Under the pieces are notes generated by a model. It made no database searches, was not told the DNA's origin, and was given only the letters and a program-made list of their open reading frames with translations. The translations under genes were made by a program, and so were the position numbers. DNA of 20,560 nt from Synergistales bacterium (GTDB taxonomy: Bacteria > Synergistota > Synergistia > Synergistales > Aminobacteriaceae): the NCBI GenBank assembly GCA_025997935.1, contig BNVG01000025.1, positions 1 through 20,560 on the forward strand. The letters are read 5' to 3'. Of the stretch, positions 14,283-20,560 are shown in pieces. Position 1 is the first letter of the stretch. Every line of letters starts with the position of its first letter.

Positions 14283-15818
14283 ATGGTAAATATACGCGGC
14301 CCAAAGAGGGGCGCGCTTGGCGGTCTTTGCGGATTCACGGGGGCTATCTTAGCTCTGTCGGTTTGGATACTGCCACAAATTGAGGTGTGGATACTTCGCG
14401 TCGCCGGCCTGTTTCAAAATCTCGGCGCGGCCTATCCCGGAATAGCGGAGTGGCTGCCATCCACCGAGCTTTGGCCGGACTTCGCGCGCAATATTGTGCA
14501 TCCAGACATTGTGGCGGCGGCTCTCGTTATGAAAGAAAACCTTTCTCTTTTTCTGCTTGCGGGGACGCTCGCTCTCTTTGTGTCCCTTTGGAATCTTACC
14601 AGAGGCGAGGACGACTTCCCCGCGTTTCTTTCCGCCGCGCCGTTCGTCACGCTTCTGACCGGCGCGACGCTGTGGGGTTTTACTTTATTCTCAGACCGAT
14701 TTTTCCCGGGTTGCAAGGTCATGGTCTTGCCGGAACACGGCATCGCGGACGCGTTTAGCACGCTGTCTAATTACATTACGTCTTCAAAGGAGTTCCTCAT
14801 TCTATGGACTCTGTCCGGCGTAGGATCGCTTATTGGGCTTCTGGCGGGTATGCCGGGCTTGAGAAAAAAGGTAGCCGGATGGGAAGGCAGCGTCGGGGTG
14901 TTGCTCGTGCTTTTCGCGCTCTCTTCGGAACTCGACCCCGACTTTTTGAGGTTCGCCAATTTTTTAAGAATAATAGATCAGCTGTCTTGCGCCGGAATCA
15001 TAGCGCTCGGTATGACTTTTGTTGTCGTATCGGGCGGCATAGATCTATCTTCAAGCTCTATGGCCGCGCTTTTGGGGTTTGTGATGATGGGCGTTGCGGA
15101 TCATTCCCTGATCAGCTTTGGCGGAGATACAAGGAGCGCGTTTATCTGCGCTATTCTCGTTATGGCCGGCCTCGGCGCGCTTTTGGGATTGCTTTCCGGG
15201 CTTTCGATAGCGTTGACGCACACAAAGCCCTTCATAGTCACGCTTGCCGCCGCGGCCATATACAGCTCTGTCAGCGTCTATCTCGGAAGCATTGACGGCG
15301 TGAGCGACGTTAATGAATTTATAACGAAAATTGGGAGCTACTCCCCGCTTTTCATACCATTGCCGGTATGGGCGTTTTTCACGCTGGCCTTTTTATGCGG
15401 CGAGTTGATGAACGGCACAACCTTCGGGCGTTGCGCCGCGATAACCGGCGCGAGCGAAAAAAGAGCTGTCCATGTAGGCATAAACGTCACCAGCATAAAA
15501 ATTATCTCTTATATTTTATCCGGGGTAATAACGGCCGTCGCGGCGCTCTTTTTGGTTTCGCGCGGAGAGAACTCGGGGTCGGCGGACGCGGTGTTCTACC
15601 TCGAATTAGACGCCATAGCGGCTGTCTTGATAGGCGGAACGCTTGTCACGGGAGGAGTGGGAACCATAGCGGGCACGGTAACGGGGCTTATGGTTCTTGG
15701 GTTGGTCAATAACTTGATGAGTATGTTTTGCGTTCCGACATCTCTTTACGGCGCGGTCAAAGGCGTTCTCATTTTAGCGGGAGCGATGATTTATCGCGGA
15801 AGAAGAAACGCGGGGTAG
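14283..15818 (+). CDS. ABC-type sugar transporter permease (RbsC/XylH family) with extended membrane N-terminus
   Basis: This 511-residue membrane protein falls into two parts. From about residue 205 on it is a BPD_transp_2 permease of the ribose/xylose/multiple-sugar type: GIIALGMTFVVVSGGIDLSS (238-257), the cytoplasmic-loop block FGRCAAITGASEKRAVHVGI (381-400), and DAIAAVLIGGTLVTGGVGT (443-461). Ahead of it are about 200 residues with roughly four more hydrophobic segments (near 13-35, 88-105, 120-137, 171-190), longer than in typical RbsC (about 320 residues) or XylH (about 390). The ATG at 14283 is 13 bases after AAGGAG; a GTG at 14271 is only one base after it and is less likely. The gene stands alone, with no ATPase or binding protein beside it; the ChvE-like protein at 323-1393 is the only candidate partner in the window. 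Confidence 0.9.
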   Translation: MVNIRGPKRGALGGLCGFTGAILALSVWILPQIEVWILRVAGLFQNLGAAYPGIAEWLPSTELWPDFARNIVHPDIVAAALVMKENLSLFLLAGTLALFVSLWNLTRGEDDFPAFLSAAPFVTLLTGATLWGFTLFSDRFFPGCKVMVLPEHGIADAFSTLSNYITSSKEFLILWTLSGVGSLIGLLAGMPGLRKKVAGWEGSVGVLLVLFALSSELDPDFLRFANFLRIIDQLSCAGIIALGMTFVVVSGGIDLSSSSMAALLGFVMMGVADHSLISFGGDTRSAFICAILVMAGLGALLGLLSGLSIALTHTKPFIVTLAAAAIYSSVSVYLGSIDGVSDVNEFITKIGSYSPLFIPLPVWAFFTLAFLCGELMNGTTFGRCAAITGASEKRAVHVGINVTSIKIISYILSGVITAVAALFLVSRGENSGSADAVFYLELDAIAAVLIGGTLVTGGVGTIAGTVTGLMVLGLVNNLMSMFCVPTSLYGAVKGVLILAGAMIYRGRRNAG

Positions 15819-15844
15819 ATAAATGCGGCGGCGAGGCTTGCGGG

Positions 15845-16078
15845 TTAAGCGCCCATAATCCGCTCTTGCCGGGCAAATCCGGTTCTCCAAGCCATAACCG
15901 CGGCCTGGGTTCTGTCTCTCAGGCCGAGTTTTTTAAGAATATGGCTGACGTGGTTCTTGACCGTCTTCTCGGAAAGCACTGTGCGACTCGCTATTTCAGC
16001 GTTGCTCAAGCCTTGGGACAGCCAATATAAAATTTCTTTTTCGCGCGACGTCAGTTTATCAAAATATTTGGCTTCCAA
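15845..16078 (-). CDS. Standalone LuxR/GerE-type helix-turn-helix protein
   Basis: This 77-residue protein is essentially one GerE/LuxR DNA-binding domain. LTSREKEILYWLSQGLSNAEIA (residues 9-30) and LSEKTVKNHVSHILKKLGLRDRTQAA (35-60) cover the whole four-helix fold with the recognition helix around 36-50. There is no receiver or ligand-binding domain: the frame upstream is closed by a stop at 16106-16108. The only usable start is a TTG at 16078 with a weak GAAGAG site. It could be a true short regulator like Bacillus GerE (74 residues) or the surviving end of a broken NarL-type response regulator. It follows the 46-residue ORF by 14 bases on the same strand, so it may be coupled to it, and it lies at the end of the murG-side gene run. 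Confidence 0.78.
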   Translation of the reverse strand: MEAKYFDKLTSREKEILYWLSQGLSNAEIASRTVLSEKTVKNHVSHILKKLGLRDRTQAAVMAWRTGFARQERIMGA

Positions 16079-16092
16079 AACCGCTCTTCGCT

Positions 16093-16233
16093 TTACTCTG
16101 CTTGCTTAGACGCTGTTTTACGATCTTTAGGCTCGACCGTCACGCTCGGCGCGCCGATTTGGCGAGAGACCATTTGCTTGGCCGCGGATTCTTTTATTGC
16201 ACGCAGGTCTTTCAGATTCTCGATTTTAGGCAT
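16093..16233 (-). CDS. Small ORF, 46 residues, unknown
   Basis: From the ATG at 16233 to the TAA at 16093-16095 the frame encodes a charged, soluble 46-residue peptide beginning MPKIENLKDLRAIKESAAKQ. A good ribosome site (GGAGGG, plus AAGGA nearer the start) lies upstream, which supports real translation. The first ~20 residues resemble the N-terminal helix of thioredoxin-like [2Fe-2S] ferredoxin subunits (HndB type), but the cysteine-bearing body of such proteins is absent. It may therefore be a remnant, an unrelated small protein or a leader coupled to the LuxR-type gene 14 bases downstream. It begins 42 bases after murG; a TATAAG/TTATAT-rich stretch in that gap could hold a promoter, without a clear -35. 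Confidence 0.5.
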   Translation of the reverse strand: MPKIENLKDLRAIKESAAKQMVSRQIGAPSVTVEPKDRKTASKQAE

Positions 16234-16275
16234 ATTCCTTTCCCTCCGTCACAAAATATAACTTATACGCAAATT

Positions 16276-17349
16276 CTAACACAAAATCCGCCATAGCGAT
16301 TCGGATTGCCCGTATTGACCAGATATTGAATTGCCATTATCGCGGCTTAGGTTTTTCTCGTTAAATTTTTCAAGAAGTCTTTCAAACGCTTTATCGAACT
16401 CATGATAATCCGCGTCTGTATCATTCTGTACCCACATAGGATTCCCGGTCTTACGCGAGAAAATTTGCGCGTTCAACTCTTGATGTCCGTCGGCGGACGA
16501 CATCCAGGGAACGACGAGCGCCGGAATGTCATAAGCCGTCAATTCAGCCAAAGTAGAAGCCCCGGCGCGGCATATAACCACATCAGAAACGGAATAAAAT
16601 GGCGTCATATCCCAGTGTTTACCTATAAAATGCAGATTTTCGCATGACAGAGGCTCGGAGGGCGGGCTTCCCAGCGCCACAAAAACGAAGTCTCTCCTGT
16701 CTTGAGCCAATCGCCTGATAATATTTTCAAGAGACGCGCTGCCTATAGAGCCGCCTATCACGCCTACGACAAAACTCGCGTCCATAGCGTTAAGGCCCAA
16801 AGCGCGAGATGCGTCTGTTTTTGATATTTTTTTAAGGTCGCGTATCGGAACGCCCACCGGCGTAAAAGACTTAGACAAACCACGGCATTCCTCCCAGCCC
16901 GAAGCTATGGGTATCCCAAGAAAAGAGGCCAAGCGCGCGACTTTCCCGGCGCATGAGTTTTGTTCGTGCAACGCCACGGGAACGCGCAGGATAAAGCTCC
17001 AAAAAAGCAAAGGCAACGAAACATAGCTACCAAAGAGAAAACAGACGCTACGGCGTTCCCGGCACAACAAAACGCCGACGCGCAAAAACGCGCAAAAAAG
17101 CTCGGCGCAACGCCGCAACTTCAAAAATATGGAAGAAGCGCCCAAAGGAGACCCGCCCAAAGACAAGGAAACGGGTTCAACCCCTCTTGAGCTGTATATA
17201 TCAAGCTCCAAAGCCCGGTTCCCCGAGATGTAAACAACGCTTTCAGCCTTTTTCTCCCTTTGAATCCACTCGCCAAAAGCAAGCGCCGGAAATATATGCC
17301 CCCCTGTCCCGCCGGCGGCTATCAAAACCTTCTTTATAGGCTCATCCAT
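16276..17349 (-). CDS. murG: UDP-N-acetylglucosamine--lipid I GlcNAc transferase MurG
   Basis: MurG adds GlcNAc from UDP-GlcNAc to lipid I, making lipid II on the inner face of the cytoplasmic membrane. The 357-residue protein has the two Rossmann-like GT-B domains: the lipid I/phosphate loop GGTGGHIFPA (13-22), HEQN (128-131), the second glycine loop GGSIGS (199-204), the UDP-GlcNAc site RAGASTLAE (261-269), and DGHQELNA (287-294). The start at 17349 is set by GGGGAGG 8 bases upstream; a GTG/ATG further upstream would lie inside ftsW. It overlaps the ftsW stop by eight bases. The C-terminal ~30 residues are polar and poorly conserved. Confidence 0.95.
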   Translation of the reverse strand: MDEPIKKVLIAAGGTGGHIFPALAFGEWIQREKKAESVVYISGNRALELDIYSSRGVEPVSLSLGGSPLGASSIFLKLRRCAELFCAFLRVGVLLCRERRSVCFLFGSYVSLPLLFWSFILRVPVALHEQNSCAGKVARLASFLGIPIASGWEECRGLSKSFTPVGVPIRDLKKISKTDASRALGLNAMDASFVVGVIGGSIGSASLENIIRRLAQDRRDFVFVALGSPPSEPLSCENLHFIGKHWDMTPFYSVSDVVICRAGASTLAELTAYDIPALVVPWMSSADGHQELNAQIFSRKTGNPMWVQNDTDADYHEFDKAFERLLEKFNEKNLSRDNGNSISGQYGQSESLWRILC

Positions 17350-18556
17350 CCGTAACGCCTCCCCGCCGCGCCTCGTTGTCGGTAAGTTCCTTATCAATAC
17401 GCAACAAGAACCCCACGCGAACCCACATAAACACCAACGCGGTGCCGCCCGCGCTTACAAAAGGCAGAGGGGTTCCCGAAAGAGGCAACAACCTCATTAC
17501 GCCTCCGAGGTTGATAAATAGCGGAAAGAGAATTGAAACCGTCATGCCCCATATCAAAACGGCGCTATCGTGATCGCGGCTTCGGCTGTATAGCCTGTAA
17601 CACCTCCAAGTCCAAAACGAGTAGAACGCAACAACCGCAACAGTTCCCAGCAAGCCGAACTCCTCGCCGATAACGGGGAAAATATAATCGGTATGAGCCG
17701 CCGGAAGATAATTAAGTTTTTGCAAGCCCTTTCCTAAGCCCACTCCGAGGATGCCGCCGTTGTTGAAGGCCACAAGCCCCTGAATAATCTGAAAACCGTT
17801 TCTCGTGGGGTCGTCCCAGGGGTCGAGAAACGCCAAAAGCCGCCACATACGGTATTCCGCCGTATAAATCATCATCGCGAAAAGCAACAGCAAAAACACG
17901 GCCGCTATCAGAGGGTATTTCCACCCCCGACTTACAACGTGCATAGACATGCAAATCCCCGTAAGCAGGATTATTCCACCGAAATCGGGCTGAAAAAACG
18001 GGAACAAAACCGAAATAAACCACGCGAGGAGAGATATTTTCAGGAAACATTTTTTAGCGTCCAGCTCAGACTGAGACGCGCCAAGGCGGTTAGCCAAATG
18101 AATGGTCACGGCAAGAGTCAGGATCTCCAATGGCTGAAACTGAATAAATCCAAGGTTCAACCACCTGCGGGCGCCTCCTGCTTTGACGCCAAACCCCGGG
18201 ATCAAAGTAGCGCCGACCAGCAATATAGCGCAAACCCAAAAAAATCCGCTCATGCGGCGAAAATACGACAATGGGATAACGCAAACAACCAACATAGCCG
18301 AAAATCCAAGCAACAAAAACAAAAGCTGTTTAACAGGCAAGCCATAAGGCGACGTTATTCCGCTCCCGCCCTGAGACGTAAGAGAGGCAATCATCAAGAT
18401 TCCAAAAAAGCTCAGAATCAGGGGGATAATCCATAGCGCCCGATTGTTTCTGAGCGACCACCTGCTTTCCACGAAATCCTGAGTAGCGTCCTCGGACAAT
18501 TCCTCCGTGAACGGTGACTCCCAATAATCAATTCTGTAGCTCTCGGACGACGTCAC
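17342..18556 (-). CDS. ftsW: Cell-division lipid II polymerase FtsW (SEDS family)
   Basis: FtsW is the septal peptidoglycan glycosyltransferase of the SEDS family. The 404-residue protein has a polar cytoplasmic N-terminus of about 38 residues and then around ten membrane helices. Family blocks seen are KQLLFLLLGF, GARRWLNLGFIQFQP, PDFGG, FLDPWDDPTRNGFQIIQGL, the loop HTDYIFPVIGEEFGLLG, and LPLSGTPLPFVSAGGTA. I chose the GTG at 18556 because GAGGAG lies 9 bases upstream and it overlaps murD by 29 bases; an ATG at 18589 has only a weak site and would overlap by 62 bases, adding 11 residues. RodA is an alternative SEDS member, but the place between murD and murG is that of ftsW. Confidence 0.94.
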   Translation of the reverse strand: MTSSESYRIDYWESPFTEELSEDATQDFVESRWSLRNNRALWIIPLILSFFGILMIASLTSQGGSGITSPYGLPVKQLLFLLLGFSAMLVVCVIPLSYFRRMSGFFWVCAILLVGATLIPGFGVKAGGARRWLNLGFIQFQPLEILTLAVTIHLANRLGASQSELDAKKCFLKISLLAWFISVLFPFFQPDFGGIILLTGICMSMHVVSRGWKYPLIAAVFLLLLFAMMIYTAEYRMWRLLAFLDPWDDPTRNGFQIIQGLVAFNNGGILGVGLGKGLQKLNYLPAAHTDYIFPVIGEEFGLLGTVAVVAFYSFWTWRCYRLYSRSRDHDSAVLIWGMTVSILFPLFINLGGVMRLLPLSGTPLPFVSAGGTALVFMWVRVGFLLRIDKELTDNEARRGGVTDG

Positions 18557-19916
18557 GGAAATGTTCTCCTCTTTTTTTATAACTTTCATACATATCCCAG
18601 CTCGTACATGCCGGAGAGAGCAAAACGACCATACCGGGCTTCGCCATGCTTTTGGCCGTCAAGACAGCGGCCTTCATTTCCTGTGTCCCGGCGTCAGCCA
18701 TTTTATAGATGTTCGTAAATCCTTTTCGCTTTAACGCCGCCTCTATTTTATTTTTCTCCGCGCCGAGAAGCACCGCGGCGTCGGCATTGTTCAATACGCC
18801 ATCCGCGAGAGGCTCGTAATCCTCTCCCTTGCCCTTTCCGCCCAAAATGACGACCTTACGCCCCTCTATCGAAGCCATCGCCGTCACAGAGGCCGCTACA
18901 TTTGTCCCTTTGGAGTCGTCAATATAAGTCACTCCGTCAACTACCCCAGCCAACTCGCAGCGGTGCGGCAGGGGTTTGAAATCAGCTAAGGTTTCTTTGA
19001 CGTCACCCGTTGCCCTTACCCCAAATAAGCGCGCGGCTGTCAGGGCCATCGCGATATTTTCGAGGTTGTGCCGCCCCAAAAGCGTGGTCTCGTCATACTT
19101 GAATAAGAGCGCCTCCTCGTCCGCGCGCCGTAAAAACGCGCCGCTTTCACCCATAAAAATATGAGCGCCGCACGCGTTTCTCAGGTCTTTCTCCCAGCTC
19201 AGGGCGGCTGTTCTCGAAAGAAGCTCGGGCAAAGCGAGAGACAGGGTCTCACAATCTCTGTCCTGAACGATTTTCCAGCCCAAGCCGCCCTGGAGAGAAA
19301 ATAGCTTCGCCTTGGCGGCGACGTAAGCCTCATAGCTTCCGTGCCAATCTATATGATCCGGCGCCAAGTTCGTGACAGCTCCGACGGCGACGTCGAGGTT
19401 ATGCGCCCAGTAAAGCTGAAAGCTACTGAGCTCTAAGACTATACAGTCGAATTTGTCTATGGTGAAAAGAGAGGCGGCGTCGCCTAAATTGCCGCCGACG
19501 CCTGTTTTTAAGCCTGATTTTTTAAGAATATGCCCGACCAATGACGTCAGCGTGCTTTTCCCGTTGCTACCCGTCACGCCTATAACCGGCGCGCTGAGGC
19601 GCGGCGCTACAAAATCCAACTCGCCGATAACGGGAACGCCTCTGCGTTTTGCCTCCAAAACACAAGTAGCGTCAGGCGAAACGCCCGAGCTCAAAATTAC
19701 AGCCTCACTCTCAAAAGCGCGCGCCGTATGCCCCCCGCTCTCAAACGGTATAGACGCGTTCTTAAATTTTTCAAGCGAGGCGGGCGAAAGGCTATCCCGC
19801 TCCTCTGAGACAAAGACGTCATATCCAAGTCTACGCGCCAACAAAGCCAGAGCCGTCCCGCTTACGCCGGCTCCTATAACGGTAAAACGCTTAAAATTAT
19901 CTATAATATTTTTCAT
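18528..19916 (-). CDS. murD: UDP-N-acetylmuramoylalanine--D-glutamate ligase MurD
   Basis: MurD adds D-glutamate to UDP-MurNAc-L-Ala in the cytoplasm, using ATP. The 462-residue protein shows the N-terminal UDP-binding Rossmann domain (FTVIGAGVSGTALA, 11-24), the ATP P-loop GVTGSNGKST (113-122), ELSSFQL (162-168), NLAPDHIDWHGS (183-194), the region of the carbamylated lysine AAKAKL (200-205), and the C-terminal ligase domain with PHRCELAG and IDDSKGTN. Length is normal. The ATG at 19916 is preceded by AGGAG at 7 bases and overlaps the mraY stop (ATGA); upstream in-frame sequence belongs to mraY in another frame. Confidence 0.96.
   Translation of the reverse strand: MKNIIDNFKRFTVIGAGVSGTALALLARRLGYDVFVSEERDSLSPASLEKFKNASIPFESGGHTARAFESEAVILSSGVSPDATCVLEAKRRGVPVIGELDFVAPRLSAPVIGVTGSNGKSTLTSLVGHILKKSGLKTGVGGNLGDAASLFTIDKFDCIVLELSSFQLYWAHNLDVAVGAVTNLAPDHIDWHGSYEAYVAAKAKLFSLQGGLGWKIVQDRDCETLSLALPELLSRTAALSWEKDLRNACGAHIFMGESGAFLRRADEEALLFKYDETTLLGRHNLENIAMALTAARLFGVRATGDVKETLADFKPLPHRCELAGVVDGVTYIDDSKGTNVAASVTAMASIEGRKVVILGGKGKGEDYEPLADGVLNNADAAVLLGAEKNKIEAALKRKGFTNIYKMADAGTQEMKAAVLTAKSMAKPGMVVLLSPACTSWDMYESYKKRGEHFRDVVRELQN
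18566..18571 (-). promoter_or_regulatory. Internal ribosome-binding site that fixes the ftsW start
   Basis: GAGGAG on the minus strand lies inside the last codons of murD, nine bases before the GTG at 18556. It is much stronger than anything before the ATG at 18589, and so supports the shorter FtsW reading. Confidence 0.55.
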
Positions 19917-20560
19917 ACGCATTCTCCTACCCAAGCCACAAATATAGCCCCAAGCAACACATGAAAAAGCAAAAAACGAAAAGTCACGGTCGTCTCCGTC
20001 CATCCCATAAGCTGAAAATGATGATGCAACGGCGCCATCCTGAAGACTTTTCTGTGAAACGCCCTTATTGCGAAAATCTGTATGGCCGACGAAAGCAACT
20101 CCACCCCAAAGAGAAAGGCCGCCGGCACAAGCGCCAAAAGCATCCCGCCTCTGACGCACAAAGCGACGAGCGCGCAACCCAAGAAATGCGAGCCGGCGTC
20201 TCCCATAAACGTCTTGGCCGGATGTATATTGTAAATCAAAAAACTACCGATCATCCCAAGCAAAAACGCAATATACATACATATTAAATCATCGCCCTCA
20301 AGGGGAAGAAGCCCGGTCAAAATAATCAAAGAGAAAAAAAACATCCCGCCCGCCAAACCGTCCAAGCCATCCGTGACATTTACGGCGTTCATCATCACGA
20401 CGACGGCCAAGGCCGCGAGAAACGCCTCTGCTCCGGGAAGGCACGAAAGTCCGGGCCAAAGAGAAAACAAGACCCCGGCGCTTCGCCCCCAAGCCACCCA
20501 TATCACGGCTACGACAACTTGAGCGAACAATTTAGACAAACTGCGAAGCCCCTCGCTCGA
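19913..20560 (-). CDS. mraY: Phospho-MurNAc-pentapeptide transferase MraY (partial, 5' end outside window)
   Basis: MraY transfers phospho-MurNAc-pentapeptide to undecaprenyl phosphate, making lipid I. The reading frame is open through the right edge; about 215 C-terminal residues are visible, roughly two thirds of the ~320-360 residue protein. Signatures present are EGLRSLSKLFAQ at the edge, NAVNVTDGLDGLAGG with the catalytic-site aspartates, KTFMGDAGSHFLG, and LHHHFQLMGW, the His-rich loop diagnostic for MraY. Several membrane helices lie between. The stop overlaps the murD start by four bases. Confidence 0.96.
   Translation of the reverse strand, partial: SSEGLRSLSKLFAQVVVAVIWVAWGRSAGVLFSLWPGLSCLPGAEAFLAALAVVVMMNAVNVTDGLDGLAGGMFFFSLIILTGLLPLEGDDLICMYIAFLLGMIGSFLIYNIHPAKTFMGDAGSHFLGCALVALCVRGGMLLALVPAAFLFGVELLSSAIQIFAIRAFHRKVFRMAPLHHHFQLMGWTETTVTFRFLLFHVLLGAIFVAWVGECV

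Noticed and set aside
19917..20177. N-terminal extension of MurD by 87 residues
   Set aside because: The extra sequence is mraY read in another frame; the ATG at 19916 has AGGAG at proper distance and begins just before the Rossmann motif.

Overview
The window looks like part of the chromosome of a free-living, probably anaerobic, diderm bacterium. The evidence is secreted periplasmic binding proteins, a TRAP transporter, a complete selenocysteine elongation factor and a division/cell-wall (dcw) gene block. Gene density is high and many genes overlap. The genus cannot be named from sequence alone; Synergistota is my low-confidence guess. No phage, insertion sequence, CRISPR array, rRNA or tRNA was seen. 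No gene-free stretch exceeds 300 bases; the largest gaps are 1394-1543, 14141-14282 and 2321-2452.

Region 1 (1-1393, + strand) holds the tail of a response-regulator receiver domain, probably the end of a hybrid histidine kinase. It is followed at once by a ChvE/XylF-type sugar-binding protein, which suggests periplasmic sugar sensing. Region 2 (1394-2452) holds a double-hairpin REP-like element, a minus-strand secreted protein of unknown function and a divergent promoter region.

Region 3 (2453-13503, + strand) is a tightly packed hexuronate operon: TRAP transporter (dctP, dctQ, dctM), then uxaB, uxaA, uxuA and uxuB, followed by selB and nudC with short spacers. The four enzymes reduce and dehydrate tagaturonate and fructuronate, so both branches (galacturonate and glucuronate) converge on 2-keto-3-deoxygluconate. 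The isomerase (uxaC), the KDG kinase/aldolase and a local repressor are not in the window. A lone copy of the REP-like hairpin with a T tract lies between dctP and dctQM and is probably a partial terminator.

Region 4 (13484-16233) is mixed. It holds a minus-strand HutD-family protein whose 3' end overlaps nudC, and a plus-strand orphan ABC sugar permease with an extra ~200-residue membrane N-terminus and a good sigma-70-type promoter. On the minus strand follow a 46-residue small ORF and a standalone LuxR-type helix-turn-helix protein.

Region 5 (16276-20560, - strand) is a dcw segment in the order mraY (cut by the window edge), murD, ftsW, murG. All junctions overlap by 4-29 bases. After murG the block does not continue into murC; it runs into the small ORF and the LuxR-type gene.

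I found no clearly new system. The best candidates for a second look are the small ORF plus GerE-like regulator behind murG, the orphan extended permease, the REP-like element reused as an intercistronic terminator, and the kinase/sugar-binding pair.
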